From positions 290 to 22,120 of the forward strand of contig CAJTOI010000011.1 in assembly GCA_910577925.1 (NCBI GenBank): DNA of 21,831 nt, in the 5' to 3' direction. This document shows positions 7,024-15,303 of the stretch, one piece after another. Position 1 is the first letter of the stretch; each line of letters starts with the position of its first letter. The position numbers and the translations under genes were made by a program. Origin of the DNA: an uncultured Roseburia sp. GTDB taxonomy: Bacteria > Bacillota > Clostridia > Lachnospirales > Lachnospiraceae. The notes under the pieces are model-generated. The model saw only the letters and a program-made list of their open reading frames with translations, did not search any database and had not been told where the DNA came from.

Positions 7024-7896
7024 ATGGGAACAACGGTAAACGGTTTTAATACGCCGGGAGTGCAGGCGGCGATGATGGGGACGGTCACCATCAAGAACAG
7101 AAATGATGCAAAGGCACATATGGCCGGGATTCGGAAAACGTCCCCCCAAAAGCCTACAAAGCGGCTGAATTATAATCATAGAGAGATTTCGGGACAGATT
7201 CTTCGGGCAAAGAAGGCCCAAAGTGCGTCTTCTGTACTGGGTCGTGCGAGAAGTAAAGTTGCCGTGGTGGCGCGTTGTGCTGCCAGCGGGCAGTATGATA
7301 AAAAAGAAGTGGCCGCAGCCCTTGCGCATGCAAAGCGGATGGTGCGCTGTGCGCAGCTGAAAGTGCGGAATCTGCGAGAGGAAGAACGCGAGCAGTCGGC
7401 TCACCACGATGAGAGAAACATGCGGGCAAGGCAGAAGAAGAGCGAGATAAAGCGCCGGGCTGCTCAGAAGGAACAGAAGATCGAGCAGAAGGTTCAGATA
7501 GAAGTTTCTCAGGAGATTCAGAGGGCAAAGCGCAAACAACAGGAGATGATGCAGAAAGAGAGCCTGCATCGCACCAGAGAGCGCGGAAAGATCACCGAGG
7601 CGGATATGAAATATCTCCAGGCCATGAGCGACCAGGGAAAGATTCCCTATACGGGACCGACAGGCTATGACAGCGGTGTGATGGTAAGTTTAAGTGCGGA
7701 AGCCGCAGTGCTTGCGATGACGGAGGCCGAGATTCGGGCCGAGGTAGAGCGTGAGCTGGGTGCAGAGATCAGTGCGGATATGGGCGGTGCGGATATGGGC
7801 ACGGCAGACAGTTCCGGTGCGGACATGGGAATGGCGATGGCCGCTTCCGCAGTTGCGGCGGAGTCCGTGGCAGCTGTGATAGATGTCTCTTTATGA
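7024..7896 (+). CDS. Unknown coiled-coil protein in a sigma-D type transcription unit
   Basis: I do not recognise a named family in this 290-residue protein. The ATG at 7024 has GGAGG eight bases upstream; the frame is open a further 16 codons, but these cross the transcribed leader. There is no signal peptide or membrane segment. Residues 1-50 are polar. Residues about 55-115 are a helical Ala/Arg/Lys-rich region containing RAKKAQSA and AHAKRMVRCAQLKVRN. Residues about 116-195 are highly charged and predicted coiled coil (REEEREQ, AQKEQKIEQKVQIEVSQEI). The tail from about 225 is Ala/Met/Gly/Asp-rich, with GADMG-type repeats near 250-270. The flagellar-type promoter suggests a link to motility or cell-surface work; function is otherwise unknown. 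The next gene, convergent, is a diguanylate cyclase. Confidence 0.8.
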   Translation: MGTTVNGFNTPGVQAAMMGTVTIKNRNDAKAHMAGIRKTSPQKPTKRLNYNHREISGQILRAKKAQSASSVLGRARSKVAVVARCAASGQYDKKEVAAALAHAKRMVRCAQLKVRNLREEEREQSAHHDERNMRARQKKSEIKRRAAQKEQKIEQKVQIEVSQEIQRAKRKQQEMMQKESLHRTRERGKITEADMKYLQAMSDQGKIPYTGPTGYDSGVMVSLSAEAAVLAMTEAEIRAEVERELGAEISADMGGADMGTADSSGADMGMAMAASAVAAESVAAVIDVSL

Positions 7897-7920
7897 TATC
7901 CGCGGATCATATCAAAAAAT

Positions 7921-7962
7921 AAAAGAACTGACGTGAGAGATCAAAAATGCGTCAGTTCTTTT
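7921..7962. terminator. Bidirectional intrinsic terminator
   Basis: A perfect 13-bp stem, AAAAGAACTGACG (7921-7933) with CGTCAGTTCTTTT (7950-7962), has an A run on the left and a T run on the right. It can therefore stop transcripts of both convergent genes. A second small dyad (TGATAT/ATATCA, about 7894-7914) precedes it. Confidence 0.88.
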
Positions 7963-7981
7963 TTCTTTGAGGAAAACGGTG

Positions 7982-9895
7982 TCAGGACCGGCCGCATCGT
8001 CGGGCCTTGCGCGATTTTTTGTTTTCGTACATTTTCTTGTCGGCCTCTTTTAACAGCGTCTGATAATCGGAACGCCCCTCCACCGGACAGCAGCCGAAGG
8101 AGAAATCGAGAGGGACATACAGATTGTCGCCCAGACAAGCGCGGCTGTTATTCTGCAGTTCTTCAAGCGCCGTGACGGCGTCAGATAGCGCCTCTCTGGT
8201 CGGATACCGGTACAGAAACAGGACAAATTCGTCGCCGCCCAGCCTGGCGGCAATACTGCGGTCCGGCGCAAATTCCCGGAGAAGCCCGGCGAGCTGTTTT
8301 AGATAAGCGTCGCCTCCCTCGTGGCCGTAGGTGTCGTTGATCACCTTTAAATTATCCGCATCGATCATCACGAGAGCGCTCTCGCAGAGCTCCCCGGGGC
8401 TGCGGAACCGGGAGACGAGGAAGCTCTCTAAGCCCCGGCGGTTATACAGCCCGGTCAGGAGGTCATAATCCCTTTCCTGTTCAATGTGAAGACGCTTTAA
8501 TGTATCTTTGGTCACGTCGATGAGGACGCCGAAAACAGTGTCATTTTCGGAGACTTCTTCAATCTTGATATAGCGTCCGTCAAGCTCGAAGACGTTGGCC
8601 TCATCGGCAAACGGGCGACTGCGGAGATCGGAAAGAAATTCCCGGAATACTCGGTGATCGCCGGACAGTCGTTCGGTCTTTTCGGGGGTGAGTCCCAGAA
8701 TCTGCGGTACATATTCCGTAAAGCGGACCTGCGGCGTGTGTGTGCTGTATTCGTATACCCCGATGTACAGGTTGGTTTTTCTGAGCACGTAGGACATCTT
8801 GCGGTTGTTATCCAGAAGACTTTTTTTCATGCGGTTGATATCGCTGCTCAGCTTTGAAAATTCCGTGCTGCTTTGAATGTCGATGACCTCGTCGAGATCT
8901 CCGGCGGCGATGGCGTGCAGCTTTTCATTGATATGGTAGATGTTGTCAATGACATGGCGGTTCATATATCCGGTTACGGCGCGCATAAGAACCACGGAGA
9001 TTATGACAAGGCAGAGAAGAAGGACAATGGTGTTCATCATGATCCACTGGTAAAGTACGGGGTTGGTGAGTATGCGCCCGATGTAATTGGAACCAACCGG
9101 CTTGAACACGCAGAAAGATTTCTGGCCGTTGACGGTTGCGTGAAACCCTTTTTGGCGGCTGGCGATATCGTTGAGATTAAGGCCGATCGCCTCGACATTT
9201 TCGTGCAGACAGTCTAACTCTGTGGAGCCGATGATCTCTCCGCTTGTCCGGTCAATGGCGTAATAGCTGGCCTCCGGGTTCACCCGAAACAGAGAAAAGA
9301 TGTAGGAGAGTTCGTTTTTCTGCGATGCTTTCATGACGTTGACGGGGGACATGCCTACCTGGACGATAAAGTTTTCGTCCGTGCTCCACAGAGCCGAATA
9401 CTGCATCAGCTTTTCTTCCGCGGTGTTGGGCGTTATATCCTGTACGAGTTTTAACGACTTGTCGGTCAGCATTGGTTTAAAGAACATCATCTGCTCGCCG
9501 GAATCAAAAGTAAAGTCATAATATTCGGGGTGGGTTCCGGCAAAGATACGCCCGGTCTTGTCAAAAATATGGATCTCATCCACTTCCATAAAAACCGCGA
9601 TCTGTTTCAGTTCGTCGACGCTGTCAAGCACAGAGGGCTTGTTCTGAATCAGATAAGCGATTGCTTCGGCGCTGTACAGGCAGGTCCGGCTGTATTCCTC
9701 GCGGATTTCCACAAGCTCGGCCTCATTCTGTTCCAGAACCTGTTCAATTTGCTGAAAGGTCTTTGTGGCGTCACTGTATGCCTGCTGGTGTGTGTTGGCA
9801 ATCTGAACATAACCGATCACAATCGTCAAAAAGGAAATCAGGAGCAATGTGACCAAATTCATATACCGATTGATGATTTTTCTGAGTGGTTTCAT
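7982..9895 (-). CDS. Membrane-anchored diguanylate cyclase (sensor-HAMP-PAS-GGDEF)
   Basis: This 637-residue protein makes cyclic di-GMP from two GTP at the inner face of the membrane. The ATG at 9895 is five bases after AGGAGG; an in-frame GTG two codons earlier overlaps that site. Order: TM helix 13-31; extracytoplasmic sensor about 35-283 (Cache-like in size); TM helix about 285-308; HAMP linker to about 360; PAS-like segment about 375-455; GGDEF domain about 465-625. The domain begins DYDLLTGLYNRRG, and the catalytic loop LGGDEF has GGDEF at 553-557, intact. The RxxD inhibitory site expected just upstream is absent (PDRS occupies it), so product feedback at that site is unlikely. Activity is predicted. 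The sensed ligand is unknown. Confidence 0.93.
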   Translation of the reverse strand: MKPLRKIINRYMNLVTLLLISFLTIVIGYVQIANTHQQAYSDATKTFQQIEQVLEQNEAELVEIREEYSRTCLYSAEAIAYLIQNKPSVLDSVDELKQIAVFMEVDEIHIFDKTGRIFAGTHPEYYDFTFDSGEQMMFFKPMLTDKSLKLVQDITPNTAEEKLMQYSALWSTDENFIVQVGMSPVNVMKASQKNELSYIFSLFRVNPEASYYAIDRTSGEIIGSTELDCLHENVEAIGLNLNDIASRQKGFHATVNGQKSFCVFKPVGSNYIGRILTNPVLYQWIMMNTIVLLLCLVIISVVLMRAVTGYMNRHVIDNIYHINEKLHAIAAGDLDEVIDIQSSTEFSKLSSDINRMKKSLLDNNRKMSYVLRKTNLYIGVYEYSTHTPQVRFTEYVPQILGLTPEKTERLSGDHRVFREFLSDLRSRPFADEANVFELDGRYIKIEEVSENDTVFGVLIDVTKDTLKRLHIEQERDYDLLTGLYNRRGLESFLVSRFRSPGELCESALVMIDADNLKVINDTYGHEGGDAYLKQLAGLLREFAPDRSIAARLGGDEFVLFLYRYPTREALSDAVTALEELQNNSRACLGDNLYVPLDFSFGCCPVEGRSDYQTLLKEADKKMYENKKSRKARRCGRS

Positions 9896-9942
9896 CTGCA
9901 CCTCCTGTATATCCCGGTCTATGTGTAAACAATCGAAATATC

Positions 9943-9970
9943 GTTATACTTATAAAATTATGATAGTCTA
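9943..9970 (-). promoter_or_regulatory. Possible promoter of the diguanylate cyclase gene
   Basis: On the reverse strand -35 TAGACT (complement of 9965-9970) lies 16 bp before -10 TATAAC (complement of 9943-9948). The -10 is good and the -35 moderate. A perfect palindrome lies 20 bases further upstream. Confidence 0.35.
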
Positions 9971-9989
9971 ATCGGAGTAAATTCACAAG

Positions 9990-10005
9990 AAAATTTGCAA
10001 ATTTT
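9990..10005. promoter_or_regulatory. Perfect 16-bp palindrome upstream of the cyclase promoter
   Basis: AAAATTTGCAAATTTT is its own reverse complement over all 16 bases, and lies about 20 bp upstream of the predicted -35. It has no loop to form a useful hairpin, so a DNA-binding site for a dimeric regulator is more likely than an RNA element. The protein is unknown. AT-rich palindromes also occur by chance. Confidence 0.4.
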
Positions 10006-10040
10006 GCAGATAAAGAGAAGATTTTGAATGTAAATTGTTC

Positions 10041-10070
10041 AAAAGCCTGCCGTGCTGCCGACAGGCTTTT
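10041..10070 (-). terminator. Terminator of the ABC exporter operon
   Basis: AAAAGCCTG (10041-10049) pairs with CAGGCTTTT (10062-10070), extended by two inner C-G pairs past one mismatch. On the reverse strand the stem ends in TTTT. It lies 62 bases after the last permease stop and separates the exporter operon from the cyclase gene. Confidence 0.8.
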
Positions 10071-10131
10071 TGGGATGCGGGAAATTTCCTGCCGCGGTGC
10101 GTTGTGTGAGAGCGCTCCCAAGAGGCGTGTT

Positions 10132-11292
10132 TTAGAGCTGTGAGCGTTTTCGTGCCCCGGAAAATGCCATCAGAAGCGCAAAGGCGGCCGCCGCAAATAA
10201 GAACTGAATCCCAAGTCCCTGCAGGTAAACATGCAGATCAAAAGTCTGTTCGGAAAGTGCGAGCATATCATTGATACCGATGTACCAATAGGCGGGCAGG
10301 AATTTTCCGACGGCAAGTACCCCGTCTGACAGCAGGTTCTGCGGTACAAAGATACCGCACAGGAACGACATGCTCAGTCCTATGATATTAGAAATCATGT
10401 GCAGGACATTTTCATTCGGCGAGAAAATGCTGACAAACAGCGTGACGGCTACACAGAACAGCAGAAATACGAGGCTGTTTCCCATCGCAAGAAGGGAGTA
10501 GCGGGTCAGAAAATCCTGACGGAAAATCACAAGTCCGAGCAGCATAAATAAGAACCAGACCAGCAGGGCATACAGGGTGCAGGCGGCTGCAAGCTGCAGA
10601 TTGCGGCCGGAGGCCGGAAGACACGAACAGAGTGTGCGCCTGCGCATGTCCGGTTCGTTTATCGTTATGAGGATGGGGGCCATCCCCGCAAATAAAATAA
10701 GGAGGAAAACATAGGGCAGATACTGGTAAAAGTAAAATACCCGGTTATCCGTCACGGATTTTTCGTCGCCGAAGGATACCGCTTTTACGGCCGGAATTTC
10801 TGCGAGCCTGCGGTCTGAGGCTTCGACGGCAGAGGAGAGCGTATAGCCGCCGGCAAGATAGGTCTGCAGAGAACGGATGTATTGCGTCACCTGCAGATTC
10901 ACAAAGATACCGTTGCTGCTGCCGGGAATCAGGACGCTGTCGAGAAACCCGTCCGCATTCTGTGCAAGGAGCCGTTCTTCGAAGCCCTGCGGAATGATCA
11001 GGACATAGTTTAACATGCGGTAATACATCCGGTCTGCAATTTCTTCCCGACTTAGGGGTTCTGTTGTTACTTCGTGCAGAGAACCAAGGTAAGCGCAGAG
11101 CGCGCGGCTGGCATCCGTGCCGTCATGGTCCTCAATGTATAGGGACAGTTCCGATGACTGAAAGTTTCCGTCAAAGGAGCTTTCGGCGGTGAAGCTGAAT
11201 ACCAGAATGATAACGGTATAAATGATAAAATAGATACAGGCAGAGCGCAGCCGTTTTCCTGCAATCTTGAAAAATGATTTAAAGACTGGCAT
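10132..11292 (-). CDS. ABC-2 type exporter permease (second subunit)
   Basis: This 386-residue membrane subunit has an AAGGAGG ribosome site seven bases before the ATG at 11292. TM helix 1 (about residues 18-35, YFIIYTVIILVFSF) is followed by a large extracytoplasmic domain to about residue 185. A cluster of five further TM helices follows, as in ABC2_membrane_3 proteins. It ends with basic residues (SGARKRSQL). It overlaps the gene before it by 14 bases and so is translationally coupled. With the paired permease and ATPase it should form an exporter. The LnrM/LnrN pair of Bacillus linearmycin resistance has the same plan. Direct sequence identity to those proteins was not checked. Confidence 0.85.
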   Translation of the reverse strand: MPVFKSFFKIAGKRLRSACIYFIIYTVIILVFSFTAESSFDGNFQSSELSLYIEDHDGTDASRALCAYLGSLHEVTTEPLSREEIADRMYYRMLNYVLIIPQGFEERLLAQNADGFLDSVLIPGSSNGIFVNLQVTQYIRSLQTYLAGGYTLSSAVEASDRRLAEIPAVKAVSFGDEKSVTDNRVFYFYQYLPYVFLLILFAGMAPILITINEPDMRRRTLCSCLPASGRNLQLAAACTLYALLVWFLFMLLGLVIFRQDFLTRYSLLAMGNSLVFLLFCVAVTLFVSIFSPNENVLHMISNIIGLSMSFLCGIFVPQNLLSDGVLAVGKFLPAYWYIGINDMLALSEQTFDLHVYLQGLGIQFLFAAAAFALLMAFSGARKRSQL

Positions 11293-12430
11293 ATTTTTTC
11301 CTCCTTACCGATATAAAACCGCCGATGCCGAAGACGGCGGACAGGCCGATCAAGATCAAAAGATTGATGAAATACCGCTCGTGGGACGGATAGACAATCA
11401 GTGCATAAAGGGAATCGGAAATCAAAGCCGCAGGATTGATATGGTTGTAAATCGGGAAAAATTTTTCCACATACATGCGCATATTGCCGATCATCAGCCC
11501 GCTGGCAAGACAGTTTAACATAATAATCGTCATCAGAAGACCGAATTTTGATTCCCGCGTGCCGTATCCGAAACTTCCGATAAAAAATCCCAGACTGATA
11601 CCGGTGGTACAGCCTATAAGAGAGGCCAGAAGGACATAGCCAAACTGGGAACCAAAATCTACGCCGAGAGCAAAATGCATATAGGCGATGCCGATAAAAA
11701 TGCTGGATGACTGGAAGATAAGCGCGGCGCTCAGATCTCCTGAAATGCTCACAAGATGGTGTACCGGGGAAACACAGCGCCTGGCTCCGAGTGCGGAGAG
11801 ATTGGCCTGATTGTTAATCGCGATGTTGTTGCCCATCATTGCGGCGTACAGGCAGGTCATGGCAATCAGATTGAAAAAGTAGGTGAGCGACTCGTCGAAG
11901 TTTCCTTCTGTAAAGGAGGTTTCCGTCAGATAGCCGGTCTCCCGGGTAAGCATCTGTATGACATCAGGGAGGCGTTCGGGGTGCTTTTTCATGATGTCTG
12001 CAATGGCCCCATAATTCAGGTTAAACTGCTCTGCAAAAACCTGCAGAATACTCTGCTCCAAACGCAGTGTGCTCATGTCAGAGGCAATGGAGAGCGTCAG
12101 CGCATCACCGTCAAACGAAAGGATTCCGGTGACGTCATTATTTTTGAGCAGCGAGAGGGCGTCTTCTTCGGATGCGTAGGTGATTTTCAGAAATCCGTCG
12201 TTTTCCGAAGTGTTGAGACCGTCTAAAATCTCTGTGAGTATGGTGTCCAGATCGGAGTCATTCTGCACAACGGCGACGGGAATTGCGGAAAATGTCTCGC
12301 TTTCGGCCAGGCCGCTGAACGCAAAGGAGAACATGGTGGCCAGGATGATGGGAAAGGCAAAGCACCAGAATAGTTCTCCGGGGCTGTGCAGAAGTGTCTT
12401 AAGGGTATATTTCAGAGCATGAAAATACAT
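11279..12430 (-). CDS. ABC-2 type exporter permease (first subunit)
   Basis: This 383-residue protein is preceded by AAGGAGG five bases before the ATG at 12430. TM1 (about 20-40, LFWCFAFPIILATMFSFAFSG) precedes an extracytoplasmic domain to about residue 180 containing IPVAVVQND, a segment typical of the YhgE/ABC-2 permease superfamily. Five or six TM helices follow, and the chain ends with the basic tail SVRRKKYASL. It is the partner of the next permease; the two are about equal in length and topology, suggesting a heterodimer. The exported substrate is unknown; membrane-active antibiotics or lipids are likely, judged from the adjacent two-component system. Confidence 0.87.
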   Translation of the reverse strand: MYFHALKYTLKTLLHSPGELFWCFAFPIILATMFSFAFSGLAESETFSAIPVAVVQNDSDLDTILTEILDGLNTSENDGFLKITYASEEDALSLLKNNDVTGILSFDGDALTLSIASDMSTLRLEQSILQVFAEQFNLNYGAIADIMKKHPERLPDVIQMLTRETGYLTETSFTEGNFDESLTYFFNLIAMTCLYAAMMGNNIAINNQANLSALGARRCVSPVHHLVSISGDLSAALIFQSSSIFIGIAYMHFALGVDFGSQFGYVLLASLIGCTTGISLGFFIGSFGYGTRESKFGLLMTIIMLNCLASGLMIGNMRMYVEKFFPIYNHINPAALISDSLYALIVYPSHERYFINLLILIGLSAVFGIGGFISVRRKKYASL

Positions 12431-12443
12431 GGTTTCCTCCTTT

Positions 12444-13385
12444 TCAATCTCTCAATTCTTTTCCGGTTATCTCAAGGAACACGTCATTTAAGGTGGGCAG
12501 CTCGGAGTAAACCCGTCCGAAGGACAGGCCCTTTTCCTGAAGGTATGCGAGTACCCGCGGCAGATTGTGCCTGCCGCCGCTGCAGAGTATCTTAAGGCAG
12601 TGGTTTTCATAGGATGCGTCATATACATGCTTGAGCCGACGGATTTCCGCAAGCTGCTCCGGCAGCAGGTCGAGAATGTCAATGGAGATAATCTCGGATT
12701 TCTTGATCATTTGTTTTAGCTCCTCGTTGGTGCCGACAGCGAGATTTTTCCCGTGGTCCATAATTGCAATGCGGGTACAGATCTGTTCTACCTCCTCCAT
12801 GTAGTGTGAGGTATAGATAATGGTAGCGCCCCGGCGGTTCAGATTCAGAATGCCTTCGAGAATATTGTTCCGGCTCTGGGGGTCTACGGCGACGGTCGGT
12901 TCGTCGAGGATAATCAGCTTTGGCTTATGAGCGATTCCGCAGGCGATATTCAGCCGGCGGAGCAGGCCGCCCGAGAGCTTTTTGGGATAGAATTTCGTGA
13001 AATCCTGCAGCCCGGCAAACGCGACGGCATCGTCGACATAAGCCCGGCGCAGGCTCTTGTCGCGGATATACAGTCCGCAGAAATAATCGATATTTTCGTA
13101 GACGGTCAACTCGTCAAATACGGCTACATTCTGCATGACAACGCCGATCTGACGCTTGAGATCATAGCTGTCCGGGTTCATTTTGCGGCCGAATATCTCA
13201 ATTGTGCCCTTGTCGAAGGTGAGCAGCGACAGGATACAGTTGATAGTGGTGGTCTTGCCCGAGCCGTTTGGACCCAGCAGACCAAAGATCTCGCCCTCCT
13301 CGATGGTCAGATTAAAATGGTCCAATGCGACCAGTTCTTTGTAACGTTTTACCAGGTTTTCTATTTTTATAGCAGGTGCGGACAT
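12444..13385 (-). CDS. ABC exporter ATP-binding protein
   Basis: This 313-residue cytoplasmic ATPase powers the two permeases downstream. Walker A GPNGSGKTT is at 38-46, and the Q-loop lies within GVVMQNVAVFDELTV. The ABC signature is LSGG at 137-140 (followed by LLRR), Walker B LIILDEPT is at 157-164 with D-loop AVDP, and the switch His is in TSHYMEE. The C-terminal 90 residues are the extension usual in drug-exporter ATPases such as CcmA/LnrL types. AAGGAGG lies nine bases before the ATG. It is the first gene of the operon ATPase-permease-permease and is divergent from the kinase-regulator pair that probably switches it on. Confidence 0.95.
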   Translation of the reverse strand: MSAPAIKIENLVKRYKELVALDHFNLTIEEGEIFGLLGPNGSGKTTTINCILSLLTFDKGTIEIFGRKMNPDSYDLKRQIGVVMQNVAVFDELTVYENIDYFCGLYIRDKSLRRAYVDDAVAFAGLQDFTKFYPKKLSGGLLRRLNIACGIAHKPKLIILDEPTVAVDPQSRNNILEGILNLNRRGATIIYTSHYMEEVEQICTRIAIMDHGKNLAVGTNEELKQMIKKSEIISIDILDLLPEQLAEIRRLKHVYDASYENHCLKILCSGGRHNLPRVLAYLQEKGLSFGRVYSELPTLNDVFLEITGKELRD

Positions 13386-13424
13386 GCAGTCATTCCTCCT
13401 TATGACAGTTTTTTGTTTGTACTC

Positions 13425-13453
13425 AGTATAGCGCCGCAGGCAGCGCGGGGAAA
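13425..13453 (-). promoter_or_regulatory. Predicted promoter of the ABC exporter operon
   Basis: A reverse-strand -10 TATACT (complement of 13425-13430) lies 17 bp from a poor -35 TTTCCC (complement of 13448-13453). A good -10 with a weak -35 suits a promoter needing an activator, here presumably the adjacent response regulator. Confidence 0.45.
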
Positions 13454-13505
13454 GTGCAGAGCGTCAGGACGCAAGGTGACAAATGTAACAAAAAGAAGAA
13501 AGAAG

Positions 13506-13535
13506 ATGACAGCCGCGCAGGTTTAATGGTATCTT
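13506..13535 (+). promoter_or_regulatory. Possible promoter of the kinase/regulator operon
   Basis: -35 ATGACA (13506-13511) lies 18 bp before -10 TATCTT (13530-13535). The -10 falls within the loop of an inverted repeat. The ATG at 13565 follows, with GAAGGAGAG about ten bases upstream of it. Confidence 0.35.
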
Positions 13536-13542
13536 ATTAAAC
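13521..13542. repeat. Inverted repeat GTTTAAT-N8-ATTAAAC
   Basis: The perfect 7-base arms at 13521-13527 and 13536-13542 flank eight bases that include the presumed -10 of the kinase operon. Its position suits a regulator site. The adjacent response regulator or an unrelated repressor could bind. Confidence 0.45.
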
Positions 13543-13564
13543 GGAGAGAAGGAGAGAAAATGCC

Positions 13565-14683
13565 ATGGCACAGCTGGTAGATAAGGGAATGTTGCTTATT
13601 ATTTGTTTTTGCCTGCTTTTACGGTATGAGCCGGGAGCGGCAGCAGTGACGGCGATGCTGCTGGCAGTGACGGCCGCAGGGCTGATGACCTGCTTTTCGA
13701 ATGAAGACTTTTGCGGCGGGCCGTTTTCCGGAAAAAAAGGAAAGACGATATTGACAGTGATTTATTTTACGGCCTGTTTATTTTTTCCGGAATTATGCAG
13801 CTTTCTGCCGCTTATTTTTTATGATTGCGGCAAAGAGCGTTTTTACTGGGGCGCGGCGGGACTTATATTGTATGTGCGCTATCAGGACGGCGGGATACCG
13901 CCGCTGTACGGAATACTGTGGTTTGTCTTTGCGGCGGCGGCCGTCCTCCTTGCATGGCGAACCGGACAGGCGGAGCAGCTTGGACGGGAACTGGTCCGGC
14001 TGAGGGATGCAAGTACGGAACGTAATCTGGCGTTAAAGGAAAAGAACCGAAACCTTATGGAAAAGCAGGATTATGAAATTCATCTGGCGACACTGCGGGA
14101 GCGCAATCGGATCGCAAGGGAGATCCACGACAATGTGGGACATATGCTGTCACGGTCCATTCTGCAGATGGGAGCCCTGCTGACAATTCAAAGGGAGGAA
14201 CCGCTGCACGGGCAGCTCTGCAGTGTGAATGATACCTTAAATCAGGCGATGACGAGTATTCGGGAGAGCGTGCACGATCTGCATGATGATGCGGTTGATC
14301 TGCGCCAGGTGATTTCGGATGTGCTTGCGCCGATGCGGGAATCTTATGAAGTCATATTTGAATACGATATGTCCCGGGAAGTGGAACGGGACATCAAATA
14401 TTGCTTTATTACGGCGGTAAAGGAGGCAGTGTCGAATGTGATAAAGCACTCGGACGCCGTGACGGTCAGTATTGTGCTGCGCGAGCAGCCGGCATTTTAT
14501 CAGCTTTTGATTGAGGATAACGGCACGGTCGGGAAGTCAAAAAAGGCATCGGGCGGCATGGGGCTTGAAAGTATGCGCGAGCGTGTGGAAAAACTTAACG
14601 GTATTTTTCGTGCGGAGAGGGAAAACGGATTTAAAATATTTATTTCTATTCCAAAGGGGAAGGAGGGGCAGGTATCGGTATGA
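13565..14683 (+). CDS. NarL-type sensor histidine kinase (HisKA_3)
   Basis: This 372-residue kinase has about five N-terminal membrane helices in residues 8-140 and almost no extracytoplasmic sensor, as in intramembrane-sensing or YfiJ/LnrJ-type kinases. A coiled-coil linker (about 145-180) leads to the dimerisation domain, whose phosphoacceptor H188 lies in REIHDNVGHMLSRS. The ATPase domain follows with N-box EAVSNVIKHSDA, G1 IEDNG and G2 GGMGLESMRERV, all intact. It overlaps the response regulator by four bases (ATGA) and is divergent from the ABC exporter. It probably senses a membrane-active compound and activates its exporter, by analogy with LnrJK and other antibiotic-sensing systems. 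An ATG at 13560 is out of frame. Confidence 0.92.
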   Translation: MAQLVDKGMLLIICFCLLLRYEPGAAAVTAMLLAVTAAGLMTCFSNEDFCGGPFSGKKGKTILTVIYFTACLFFPELCSFLPLIFYDCGKERFYWGAAGLILYVRYQDGGIPPLYGILWFVFAAAAVLLAWRTGQAEQLGRELVRLRDASTERNLALKEKNRNLMEKQDYEIHLATLRERNRIAREIHDNVGHMLSRSILQMGALLTIQREEPLHGQLCSVNDTLNQAMTSIRESVHDLHDDAVDLRQVISDVLAPMRESYEVIFEYDMSREVERDIKYCFITAVKEAVSNVIKHSDAVTVSIVLREQPAFYQLLIEDNGTVGKSKKASGGMGLESMRERVEKLNGIFRAERENGFKIFISIPKGKEGQVSV

Positions 14684-15303
14684 GGGTTCTGGTGGTGGAT
14701 GACGATAGGCTGGTGACGATTTCTCTGAAAACCATTTTGGAGGGAAGCGACAGAATTGAGGTTCCGGCTATGGGATACAGCGGGCGCGATGCCGTCCGGC
14801 TTTATGAAGAGCTGCGGCCGGATGTGCTGCTGATGGATATCCGCATGGAGGACATGACCGGTTTGGATGCGGCGGAGAAGATCTTAGAGAACAGCCCGGA
14901 GGCAAAAATTTTGTTTCTGACTACATTTTCCGACGATGAATATATCTTAAAGGCGCTTCACATCGGGGTCAAAGGCTATATCCTCAAACAGGATTTTGAG
15001 GGAATCGTTCCGGCGCTGGATGCGGTGTACGGCGGACAGAGTGTATTCGGCGGAGAGATTGTCGGAAAGATCCCGGCGCTGATGCAGGTGAGAGAGGAAT
15101 TTGATTACGGCAGATATTCGATCAGCGAAAAAGAACAGGAAATCATAAGCCTGGTAGCGGAGGGGCTTTCAAACAGGGAGATTGCCGCGAGGCTGTACCT
15201 TGGCGAAGGGACGGTTCGAAATTATATCAGCGTGGTTTTGGAGAAGCTGGAGCTGCGGGACCGCACACAGCTGGCAATTTTTTACTATAAACACTGCAAG
15301 TAA
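14680..15303 (+). CDS. LuxR/NarL family response regulator
   Basis: This 207-residue DNA-binding regulator is the partner of the kinase it overlaps. The receiver domain (1-120) has the acidic pocket D7-D8-D9, phosphoacceptor D53 in LLMDIRMEDM, the conserved Thr in FLTTFSDDEY and Lys in GYILKQ. The C-terminal LuxR-type helix-turn-helix (about 140-200) reads EKEQEIISLVAEGLSNREIA then GTVRNYISVVLEKL. The likely target is the divergent ABC exporter promoter and possibly its own. No ribosome site upstream is needed if coupled, although GGAGGGGCAG lies in the end of the kinase gene. Confidence 0.95.
   Translation: MRVLVVDDDRLVTISLKTILEGSDRIEVPAMGYSGRDAVRLYEELRPDVLLMDIRMEDMTGLDAAEKILENSPEAKILFLTTFSDDEYILKALHIGVKGYILKQDFEGIVPALDAVYGGQSVFGGEIVGKIPALMQVREEFDYGRYSISEKEQEIISLVAEGLSNREIAARLYLGEGTVRNYISVVLEKLELRDRTQLAIFYYKHCK

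Noticed and set aside
6997..7569. 190-codon reverse frame antisense to the coiled-coil gene
   Set aside because: Leu/His-rich shadow of the Lys/Glu/Gln-rich coding strand, with no ribosome site.
8873..9217. Forward frames antisense to the diguanylate cyclase
   Set aside because: No ribosome sites and no family features; the reverse strand is unambiguous coding sequence.
12927..13526. 199-codon forward frame antisense to the ABC ATPase
   Set aside because: It mirrors the conserved ATPase motifs on the other strand and crosses the divergent promoter region.
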